From Cylindrodendrum hubeiense (taxonomy: Eukaryota; Ascomycota; Sordariomycetes; Hypocreales; Nectriaceae): 19,497 nt of DNA. A program made the translations under genes and the position numbers. The stretch's first letter is position 1. Every line of letters begins with the position of its first letter. Below are positions 10,966 to 19,346 of this stretch, piece by piece. Location: contig JAANBB010000619.1 of the NCBI GenBank assembly GCA_014621425.1, forward strand, positions 1-19,497, given 5' to 3'. The notes under the pieces are model-generated. The model searched no databases, was not told the DNA's origin, and was given only the letters and a program-made list of their open reading frames with translations.

Positions 10966-11549
10966 TGGATGGTCCTTGAGGGAACACTTAGAGCTATATC
11001 TTGCGTAATCTATAATGATAGGCGGCTGCTAAATCGCCGCCTTGCATATTCACATAACTCGTCCAGTGCATTTTCGCTTGTCGTGGAGTAAACTATCGAT
11101 TAATGAAGTGCAGGTCCATCCTCTTACACACCGAGGCCCACGGGCCGTGTGGATGGGAAGGATGACAAGTCCCGGAAGGGCTGAATGCCCCTGTCCAGCA
11201 TCTTGTCAGGGTTCCCTGGACGAAGCTGCATCACTTAGTTTGCTTTAGACCCTGTATGGTAGCCGTCAAGTGAGCACTACATGTCCTCTACTAGTATACA
11301 ATTATGTTATTAGGACTCTCTACGGCCGAATGGACTCTGATCTGCATTTAGGCTGTTTGACTCGGCTATCCCATTGATGGAAAAATGTGACCCTCTGACC
11401 CCGCTCCGCTAAGGGAGCTGAACTCGGCCGAGACCTGTACACACGTTTGAATGGAACCATAAAACGAACGACCATTAGCTTCTTGGTTCCAATACTTGAA
11501 AATTGTTGTTTTCATACACTCAAATTGTTCCATATATCATCTGGCAAAG
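10966..11549. promoter_or_regulatory. Intergenic region and putative promoter of the GH43 gene
   Basis: No gene is present. A TATA-like CCATAAAACG lies at about 11458-11467, roughly 90 bp before the GH43 start. I looked for the xylanase activator site GGCTAA and saw no good copy on either strand. A CCCCGC run at about 11400 could be read as a carbon-repressor-type site, but a single short match is weak evidence. Confidence 0.4.
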
Positions 11550-13468
11550 ATGGCGACCGATAACTCAACTGTGACCTTCAGAAACCCGGTCATCCGAGGC
11601 TTCAACCCCGACCCGACCGTGTGTGTCGTGCCCGCCTCCGACACTGCGCCTACAACCTTTTTCCTCAGCACGTCAACATTTGAGTTATTTCCAGGATGCG
11701 CAATCTACACTTCCACCAACTTGATTGATTGGAAGCTCATCGGCCATGCTTTAACGAGGCGCAGCCAGATTGAAATGCGCACTGTGGAGCCTGGGGCGGG
11801 GAGCTGGGCTAGTACATTGAGATATCGACCTCAGGAAAAGCGCTGGTATTTGGCAAACGGCCTGTTCCAGAGATACAGACCAACTGTTGATGTGGGTATT
11901 CAATTACGGATCCATGATCCCAAAACCGTCAAGACTAATTGAACCAATGTAGGAGCGCATCTTTCCCCGTGGATTCTATGTTTGGACAGACAATATCTGG
12001 GATGATAAGGCTTGGTCCGACCCAGTGTATTTTGACAATCCAGGATTCGACCAAGATGTAAGAATCTCTCTTTCGTGTATCGTGCCCAAACCTGACACTT
12101 CCTAGCTATTTTGGGATGACGATGGGAAGGTTTATCTTTCAACTACGATGAGGCTGGCCTGGCGCTCCCCCGACTCCAAGCTCAAGGATTTCTCCATCCA
12201 CGTCTCAGAAATTGATATCGTGAGTGGAAGGACCCTTACTCCACCTCGATCCATCAGGGAGTCTCCGCATGGAATCGCAGAAGGCTCTCACATTATCAAA
12301 CGCGGAGACTATTATTACCTCTTCACTGCCGAGGGAGGCACCGAAGCTGGTCATCAAGAATGGGTCCTCCGAAGTCGCCAAGGACCATATGGTCCTTGGG
12401 AGGGCCAAGGCAAACCGCTTTGGTACAATGGGCCTGAGGAAGAAGTTCAGAGGACAGGCCATGCCGATGTTTTCGAGGATGGTGACGGGCAGTGGTGGGC
12501 CGTATTTCTGGGAGTTCGACCAGTGAAAGACGGGGAATCCTTCTTGGAACCCCAACTCGGTATATGCAGTCACCCGTGGTATTGAACCCGTACCAACTGA
12601 CATTGATAGGCCGTGAAACGTTCTTGGTGGCAGTTGAATGGCACGACAACTGGCCAATATTTAACAGCGGAAAAAACGTCACCTTGGAGACTCAAGGGAG
12701 GGCTTCTTTAATTTCTAACGAAACTGTCGGTCCTACGATTTGGTCGGCCAACTTACTCAAAGAGTCCCTAGAACTCGGATGGTATCAGAAAAGTGAGATT
12801 CTCAAAGTGCTAGGTGATTTCAAAGTTTATCTAACCAAGCATAGATACCCCCCTAAAGCAATGCTTCAGCCTGACAGAGAGGCCCGGATTCTTGCGCTTG
12901 TACGGAAACTGCTTCAACCTCTCAAGCCCTGAATCTCCAGCCATGCTCCTGAGAAAGCAGACGTCGTACAATCAGACATTCTCGGCAAAGATGGAGTTCA
13001 ACCCGACACAACGAGGCTACGAAGCTGGTGTTGTGCTCTGGTGGAGCAATTACTCCTACGCAACAATCGGTGTTGTTGGCGCTCCAGATGAATCTGACAG
13101 TAAAAGGGAGGTGGTTGTCCGAAGCCCAGGAGGAACAAGCCAAATTGTACCGGTATGAGTTTTGCGTGGTGAGGTGGACGCGTGAAGTGTGCTAACTGTG
13201 AACGCAGGCTATGACGTTCCCTGTTCCACTAACAGTAGAGAGAGTCGAGTTTAAGATCCATGCGACTCCGACTTCGTACGAGCTATCAATCTCAGCAAAC
13301 GACAAGGCAATGCCACTGACAGTTCTGGCTAAAGATCTGACTGTTGCACCGCCGGTTGGTGGCGCTTTCACTGGTGTGATGTTTGGGGTATACTCCTTTG
13401 GGAGAGGGGAACCTGTTCTGGATCCAGCCGACTTTACGGATATTGTGACGAAAGAGCACGAGAGCTGA
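11550..13468 (+). CDS. Glycoside hydrolase family 43, beta-xylosidase-like
   Basis: Six exons: 11550-11891, 11953-12057, 12106-12559, 12610-12792, 12845-13152 and 13208-13468. Introns are 48-61 nt. Total is 1653 nt, giving 550 aa, the usual size of two-domain beta-xylosidases. The N-terminal five-bladed propeller (about 10-330) carries NPVIRGFNPDPT with the general base Asp21, FWDDDGKVY (151-159) with the acidic residue that tunes the acid, and GIAEGSH with the general acid Glu208. LIGHALTR and LGRETF are further family marks. The C-terminal sandwich domain (about 345-550) has ERPGFLRLYGNCFNL and LLRKQTSYNQTF. The enzyme should release xylose or arabinose from non-reducing ends of short oligosaccharides. 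No signal peptide is seen, so it probably works on imported oligosaccharides in the cytosol. One oddity is GSWASTLRY, where related enzymes usually have WAP. All catalytic residues are present. Confidence 0.93.
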
Positions 13469-14127
13469 TATTTGAGATGGTATTAGTTAAAATGCAGTCC
13501 TCATTTAAACGTGAGGGCGTTTTCGGAGATTGGGATGATGAGTGGATGAATCAGAGCCTCAGCCGCTAAGCTGGAAATCAAAAAAGAATATTGCTATTTA
13601 GGATCGTCTGATCTATAATCGACTACCACGTAGCGTGCGACATTTCGTAGGAAGGTCGCTAAGAAAAAGTCGCTAGCTAACGTGAGGGTTTCTTACATCA
13701 CGTCAAACATGCTTCGGTCCCAGGGCCAGCCATGGTGATACTGCTGTTGGAACCCAGGAAAAGGCTAGTTGAATTTGTAACAGTTAGCCAATACATATGG
13801 CTTGGATATTAGAATTCTTGCAATCATGCTAGCAATGCCGATCATTTGAATGTATCTTTCGCGGAGGTTTGCCTTGATTCACTGTTGGATGTTGGCGGAT
13901 CTCTACTCCCGTCCATCATGAGGGAAATGTTTTTCTTGTATGTCTGCTCCATATTGTCGAACTACCAGTTATCATCAAATATTTGCTGAGCAAGGTTGAC
14001 CAAAGATGGCCAGCTAAACAACAAAGAGATCAAACGCTTCATATTTAATTGAGCATTGCTATTTGCACACAGATACCATTTTTAGCACCTCAACTTTAGC
14101 TCTATCATATATATATATATATCCTTA
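13469..14127. other. Intergenic region between GH43 and the transposon block
   Basis: This stretch follows the GH43 stop codon. It contains the possible minus-strand gene tail described separately and an (AT)n run of about 16 bases at 14107-14122, next to the inferred transposon border. Base composition is only mildly AT-rich, unlike the block that follows. Confidence 0.5.
13693..14081 (-). pseudogene. Possible 3' remnant of a gene truncated at the transposon border
   Basis: On the minus strand an open stretch (14081 down to 13842, one in-frame TAG at 13964-13962) reads protein-like, including NLAQQIFDDNW before the TAG and FDNMEQTYKKNISLMMDG after it. Further down, a branch site (GCTAAC) and acceptor (AACTAG) precede a terminal exon at 13764-13693 encoding 23 residues that end in WDRSMFDVM. 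The connecting donor site is not certain; GTAGAG within the GGGAGTAGAGAT stretch is one option. The TAG could come from TGG by a RIP-type change. No domain is recognised. The composition would fit the variable C-terminus of a regulator, but that is a guess. Upstream exons would lie where the transposon now starts. Confidence 0.3.
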
Positions 14128-14138
14128 ACGTGCATGAT

Positions 14139-14167
14139 AAGCGAGTGAGGTAGACAAGCGAGTGAGG
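14139..14167. repeat. Subterminal direct repeat of the pogo-like element
   Basis: AAGCGAGTGAGG occurs twice, at 14139-14150 and 14156-14167, a start-to-start distance of 17 bp. The position just inside the inferred transposon end suggests transposase-binding sites, which are often repeated near the ends of pogo-type elements. That role is inferred. Confidence 0.6.
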
Positions 14168-14226
14168 CATAAAACCTCAATCTACCCACTACCCACCTTT
14201 AACTGTATTTTTCTCTACACATAATT

Positions 14227-16081
14227 ATGTCAACCCTAGAAAATGAAAGACGGTTAGTCTTAGCTATTAAGGCTATTAAAAGAGACCAAAATCTAAGTGC
14301 CCGAGTTACTTTAAAGATCTATAATATTAGTCATGTAATATTAGACCGCTGGTTTAAGGGTATGATTTCCTGATGTGATAGTATGCCCAATTCGCGAAAA
14401 TTTATGTAATTAGAGGAATTAATGATTATTAAGTATATTCTTAACCTAGATTTGTAATTATTTTCTCCCTGACTTTGTGATGTGGAAGATATAATTAATT
14501 AATTACTTACTGACTATAATATATTTCTAGTTAATAAGTATTAGGCTTTAAACTTTATTAGGTAATAATTAGAATTTAAGATATATTTTATATGTAAATA
14601 TAACTATTAGAGGGCCTAATATAAAGATCTGAATATTATTTAGGGCTGGTTTTAGTTTATATAAAATATAATTATGAAATATAATATCTAGAAGTTAGAT
14701 ATTTATAATTTTAATAAGATTAGATTTATAATAAGTATTAGCTTAATAGGAATAGTTATTATAAGTACTAAATAATATAGAAGATTAAAAATAGCCTAGT
14801 TAGGAGATAGGGAATAGATTATAATAATCTAAGATATTAATTTATAAGGGTAGGTAATCCTATTATTTATTATTATTATAGGTTAATATTATCTAGTAGT
14901 CTAGTATAATAAAAGGATCTTATTTTAAGACTAGGTTATTATAATCTTTAATAATAGTTAGATAATAAATAAGAGAGACCTAGAATAGATCTAGTACTTT
15001 AATAAATATTTAAAAACATATTCTTCTAGTTCTTATTTGTTAGAGGCTGAGCTTAGATTACATGGACCTGGATAACTTCAGGTCCGAGGAGTTCCGGGAC
15101 CGGCGAGCAGCCCCACATCGTTATCGGGAAGAAGTCTCTGCTAGGGCGTAGCTAGAGGAGACTTCCTATCCCTCCCTTGGGATTGGCTCCCGGGACCAAT
15201 TGATATCCACTCTTGTTCTCTATAGAAGTCACTACGGACACATAGCGAGCTCGCTCCTATAACTTAGATACACAATTCAGGATTCCCTCTTGTTGGACAA
15301 ACTCAGGGCTCGCCCCTTATATTATTACTTTCTTATATTAGATAGATATAAAAGCTACTATTTAACCAAATTCAAGCTATTCTATAAAGAGAATAAGATT
15401 ATTACTCTCTATATATTATTATATTTATCTTATATTCTCTAATTACTTAATATTAATTACTTTAGACTACTTAAGTAAGCCTATAATTAATAAATTAAGA
15501 ATATAATAAAGACCTAAATTACCTATATTACTAAGATTAACTTCTCTCTTATATTTTAAGTTATATTTTAAAGTATAATATTAAAAAAGAATATTTAGGA
15601 AGGTTTTCAAGGTATAAGATCTATTTCCTATAATCTAGAAAGTATACTTTCTCAATTAGATATTAAGTTATAGACTCTATTACTTATAGAGGGGGATTCT
15701 AAATTACCTATTATCTAGATTCTAAAGATCCTAAATAATCTAATTAAAGTTATTTTATAAACTGATTTTATTAAAAGTCAAATTAACTATTATCAGAGAA
15801 GCTCTCTAATATTAATTTTAGTTATTATAGATTAATTTGTAAAGAGAGTATAAAGAATTATATATTAAATAGTATTATTAAAGGTAGAGATTAATAAGCT
15901 TTAGAAAGTAAATGTAATCCTTAGTTAGTAATATAGAGTGAAAAAAACATATCTCTGGCTTTTAGGGAGTATAATAATAGCTAAGGGACAGGAACTATAA
16001 GATTAGAGGGAAATTACTAATTAAATATAACAGGAAATATAGTAAAGTAATAGTCAGAAGAGATAGACAGAGATAAAGGAA
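14227..16081 (+). pseudogene. Pogo/Fot1-like transposase relic with RIP stops
   Basis: The frame opens with an intact start, reads STLENERRLVLAIKAIKRDQ and continues for 48 codons of the expected Psq-type helix-turn-helix region before a TGA at 14371. The same frame then continues to the solo LTR with more than 20 further stops, all compatible with CAA/CAG or TGG turned into stop codons. Family landmarks remain: PNSRKF, LCDVED, IYNFN (where the family has IYNFD, first catalytic Asp codon now AAT at 14713-14715), and LILDRY (second Asp, GAT at 15341-15343, kept). After the LTR the frame shifts by one, exactly as a 289-bp insertion predicts, and runs on to 16081 with C-terminal landmarks such as ENKIITLY, ITKINF and LSQLDIKL. 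The gene is dead. The identification rests on recalled family patterns. Confidence 0.8.
15038..15321. mobile_element. Solo LTR, not RIP-mutated, nested in the pogo-like element
   Basis: A 284-bp island of normal GC content sits inside the AT-rich transposase relic. It begins TGTTAG and ends CTTATA (CTTACA before one C-to-T change would give standard TG..CA ends). It is flanked by the identical 5-bp sequence TTATT at 15033-15037 and 15322-15326, a typical LTR integration duplication. Removing the LTR plus one duplicate (289 bp) restores the transposase frame. No internal retrotransposon sequence is present, so this is a solo LTR left by recombination between two LTRs. The superfamily (copia or gypsy) cannot be decided from the LTR alone. 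A 7-bp inverted repeat (GGACCTG/CAGGTCC) occurs near its left end. Confidence 0.75.
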
Positions 16082-16082
16082 C

Positions 16083-16320
16083 TGTCACAGCCCATATAAT
16101 AACCAGGTAATTACTACCAGTAATAATTTATAACTTACTTTTTTCTTTTATTACCACAGGCCAGATATACTAGACTAATTATATAAAGAGTGATATACTA
16201 GGGACTGATAGTATTCTAGGAGCGCATCACTCTATGGATTATAGTACTCTGTCACTCTATCATTCTACTAATTATATATATAAACCATTTCACTTTAAAT
16301 AGATATATTCCTTAATTATT
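16083..16320 (+). repeat. Approximate 5' LTR of the gypsy-like element
   Basis: The LTR starts at the TG at 16083. It holds less mutated patches such as TGTCACAGCCCATATAATAA and a TATA-type ATATATATAAACC at about 16273-16286. The right border is not visible; the gag frame becomes continuously open from about 16306, so the LTR should end near there. The coordinate given is approximate. Confidence 0.45.
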
Positions 16321-16349
16321 AATAGATTTAATTATATAGATATTCCTAT

Positions 16350-18770
16350 TTATATATTATTAGACCTTATAATCCCTTTATTTAGTATATATTCTAATTT
16401 ATTTAGATTATATCCTAATATATTCTTACCTATCCTATACTTTTACTTATATATAATAGCTAGAATATTATATATTAATAGCTCTTATTTAGTATATTAC
16501 TATATTAATCTAAGTAATATTTTAAATAAGTTAAAAATAATAGCTTCTAGTATTTCTAGGGATACCCCTATTATAGACAAGTAACTTATTATTTAATCCC
16601 TTATAGAGGATAATAATAATATACTAGATCCTAATAATAATAAAATCTTAAGAGAAGAACTTAAATATATTAAGAAACAGAATAAATAATTCTTTAATAA
16701 AATCAGTAAACTATTTATAATAATTAAGTATAATAAGAATACTAAGATTAAGGAACTAAAAATACTAATTAATTAAATTATCTTACTTATTAAGTAAAAT
16801 ATAATACTTTATAAAGACTTAATTAAGTAAAAAGGTCTTTATTAAGATTATATTATCTAACTTAACTCTCTTACTATTTGTGGAAAAGATATAGGAGAAA
16901 TCCTTAAATCTCATAAATTAGATAATTATAATAGTTCTATAATAAAATTATAGAATTTCTTTATATAACTCAGGGTATTCTAAAACTATTACCCTATCTA
17001 GTTCTTTAAGGATAAAGATAAGATTAGGTATATTATAGGATTCCTAAAGAATAAAACTCTTATTTAGTTTGAGTTATTTATAAGAGATTTCCTTAATAAT
17101 CCCTATAATAGATATAAAACTAAAACCAAGATAATCTATAATTCCTATATAGTATTTAAGAGAGAACTTAGAGGAATATTTAGCCTAATTAATAAAAAGA
17201 AAACTATAGAAAAAAGACTTAGAAAGCTTAAGTAAAAAGGCTTAATATTAAGTTATATTATTAACTTCTAGAATAATATAGCCTATCTTAAAGAATAAGG
17301 AGAATAAGTTTTTATTTTAATATTCTATATAGGACTTAAATTAGAAATTAAGGATATAATAATTAACTAAAAGTTAAATATATTTAATATAATTATTTAA
17401 CTTATAATAGAACTTAATAACTAATAGTTTAAAAGATAATAAGAAAAGAAGTCTAATAAAGGAGGTATTATATTTAATAATAACTAGAAAGGCAAGAAAG
17501 CTAACTAGAACAAGAAATAACAAATAAACACCTCCTATAGAATAGACTTAGAACCTATAGAGATAGATATAATATAAAAAGACCACTCTAAAATCTAATA
17601 TTATAATTATAGAAAATTTAAATATTTTAAAAATAAGTATACTTATATTAATACTAATTAGAAGTTTAAACCTATCCCTAATAGCAGATATATTAACACT
17701 ATAGTCAAGGATAATAAATCCTAGATAGCTATTAGAATAATTATAATAATAACTAGGAACAGAAAGAAAAATCCCAAATAGACTCCAGTTCCTATAAGTA
17801 AGCAAATACCCCCTATTAATAAAGGTAAACAAATAATCATAATAGTTAGAAGAGATAGAGGGTCTTAAAGTAAAAAACCCAAGATTAATATCCCGGATAG
17901 ATAGCCTAACTCTAAAACTCTATCACTTACTAATAAAAAACTCAATACTAAAATCACTAAATAATAAGAGATTAATAATTAAATCCGCTAAAACTTCTAT
18001 ACCTAAACAGAAGGAATATTATACTTATAACCTGGAGAAGAGACTAAGTAAGTATATAAGATTAGCCTTCCTATTTCTAATAATAATATTATCATGCTAG
18101 CTAATAAGTATTCTAAGTTAAATAATATTATTATAGCTAGTCCTATAGTATATTCAGACTTAGAGGATAATAGACACTGAACCCGTAATAAAGCCAGAAT
18201 AAGATAATAGGAAAACAGCACGGAAATATATAAGGATCTAGTAAAAGAATAACAAAATCCATATAATAACAAGCCTGTCTATATCCGCGCTTATAATGTA
18301 AAGAAAGGCTAAAACCCAGTTAATATATTATTTTCACTATATTATCTTAATAACCCTCAAGTATTACCAGATTACAATAATTATAACTTGATCTCTTAGG
18401 CTAGTTATATAATACACATATACAAGAAATACAAGAAAGAAAAAATACTAAATAAATACTATCCAGTATAAGTTTAACTAGAACCTATTATCTAATCTTA
18501 TCTCTATAGGGAATTAAAGTATTATTATACTATTAAGTGATTTAGTAATATTAGTATAACTATTCTAGAAGATAAGAGAGAAATATTCTCCCTTATATAT
18601 ATAAAACCCAAAGTATTAATATATAATTATATTATACTTAAATACTAAGTTCACGAATAAGCTAAGATTAGAAAGTAATATAAATATAATATTAAAAATA
18701 CTCTATATAAATTAAGGTAATTATTAGAGGGGTATGACTTTTTGCTATGCGGGTATGATCTTATGTGGGC
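16350..18770 (+). pseudogene. Gag polyprotein relic with dozens of RIP stops
   Basis: One reading frame can be followed for about 2.4 kb without a frameshift, interrupted by dozens of TAA, TAG and TGA codons. Retained landmarks include NYYP near 16990, ELFIRDFLNNPYN near 17072-17110, RRLRKL-like RLRKLK near 17220, and FYIGLKLEIKD near 17325, together the expected capsid pattern of fungal gypsy gag. At 17599-17640 the frame reads YYNYRKFKYFKNKY, which has exact zinc-knuckle spacing with tyrosine at each ligand position. Further on (about 18361-18440) LPDYNNYNLIS and IHIYKKYKKEK resemble the C-terminal region of these gag proteins. The reading is non-functional. The identification comes from pattern memory; no search was run. 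Confidence 0.7.
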
Positions 18771-18804
18771 ATAACTTTTTCTATAATCCTTATTAGCTTA
18801 AAAA
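18719..18804. repeat. 85-bp direct repeat, copy 1
   Basis: This copy reads AATTATTAGAGGGGTATGAC at its start and ends TTATTAGCTTAAAAA. Inside it the motif GCGGGTATGA-T recurs two to three times. It pairs with 19262-19346 in the same orientation. Visible differences between copies are almost all C/T or G/A changes plus a one-base indel. This copy continues the gag frame at its left edge (LLEGYDFLL). Confidence 0.8.
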
Positions 18805-18969
18805 AAAAGGTCTCCATATATATATATAATTAAAAACAGTAAAGCTAGCTTGACTAATAGCTATTATACCCATATTAAGTCCGTGACTATAATATTTTAT
18901 TATTATTATATTAAGATAGTATAATTTCAATCTCTTATATTTAAATTCTTAGCTTAACTATAAGTGATT

Positions 18970-19188
18970 AGAATTATACTATATTATAATAATACTATTA
19001 GGTTATCTTAGTTATATTATAATAGTATTATTAGGTCACCTTAAATTAATATAATTTAATAGTATTATTATAATATTATTAAGATAATCTAATAGTATTA
19101 TCGCGATATTATTAAGATAATCTAATAGTATTATCGTGATATCACTAAGATAATCTAATAGTATTATTATGATATTATTAAGATGACC
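18970..19188. repeat. 33-bp tandem array with inverted counterpart
   Basis: Four head-to-tail 33-bp units occupy 19057-19089, 19090-19122, 19123-19155 and 19156-19188, each starting TAATAGTATTAT and ending near AAGATAATC. Immediately to the left (about 18970-19056) the same unit runs in opposite orientation; 19001-19033 matches the reverse complement of the first unit at about 28 of 33 positions. The segment could fold into a long hairpin or cruciform centred near 19050. Some units keep CGCG or CGTG in the centre while others have lost it. Confidence 0.8.
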
Positions 19189-19261
19189 TGATATGTAATT
19201 AATTGTAATAGTATAGTTTTAATCCTTAGGGTTTAAATTTATATTCTAATTATAAGTAGGC

Positions 19262-19346
19262 AATTGCTAGAGGGGCATGACTTTTTGCTACGCGGGTATA
19301 ATCTTACGCGGGTATGACTTTTCCACTACTCTTATTAGCTTAAAAA
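19262..19346. repeat. 85-bp direct repeat, copy 2
   Basis: This copy begins AATTGCTAGAGGGGCATGAC and ends TTATTAGCTTAAAAA. It keeps more C and G (CTACGCGGG, TTACGCGGG) than copy 1, so it is less affected by C-to-T changes. It marks the right edge of the AT-rich block. A second weaker direct match (about 50 bp) lies inside the pair, at 18919-18967 and 19212-19261. Confidence 0.8.

Larger units (their letters stand above)
14128..16082 (+). mobile_element. RIP-degraded pogo/Fot1-like DNA transposon
   Basis: The inferred left end follows a TA at 14126-14127 and begins ACGTGCATGATAAGCGAGTG. A 12-bp subterminal direct repeat (AAGCGAGTGAGG) occurs at 14139 and 14156. The internal frame starts at ATG 14227. 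The body is extremely AT-rich and saturated with TA dinucleotides, as expected after RIP. The right terminal repeat is not found: the element is interrupted at 16083 by a gypsy-like LTR, so the remainder lies elsewhere or is lost. A 284-bp solo LTR is nested at 15038-15321. Confidence 0.8.
16083..18804 (+). mobile_element. RIP-degraded Ty3/gypsy-like retrotransposon, gag part only
   Basis: The element begins with TGTCACAGCCC, a start I associate with fungal gypsy LTRs, directly after GGAAC. It contains an LTR, a gag relic in one frame, and then passes into the repeat-rich segment from 18719. No reverse transcriptase, integrase or second LTR was found in the window, so the copy is either truncated or non-autonomous. 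No copy of GGAAC was confirmed at the right side. Strand follows the gag frame. Confidence 0.65.

Noticed and set aside
11042..11248. Small open frame between the receptor and GH43 genes
   Set aside because: No recognisable pattern, and it lies in the promoter interval.
12323..12682. Minus-strand open frames across the GH43 gene
   Set aside because: Shadows of the plus-strand coding exons; they cross GH43 introns without respecting them.
14227..14373. Functional 48-residue DNA-binding protein from the transposase start
   Set aside because: It is the N-terminus of a dead transposase ended by a RIP-type TGA; nothing suggests independent function.
17548..18272. Two minus-strand open frames rich in Tyr, Ile and Leu
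   Set aside because: They arise because AT-saturated DNA has few stops in that frame; the plus-strand gag frame explains the same DNA.
18719..19346. CRISPR-like or bacterial repeat array
   Set aside because: The genome is fungal, units are contiguous without unique spacers, and orientation is mixed.
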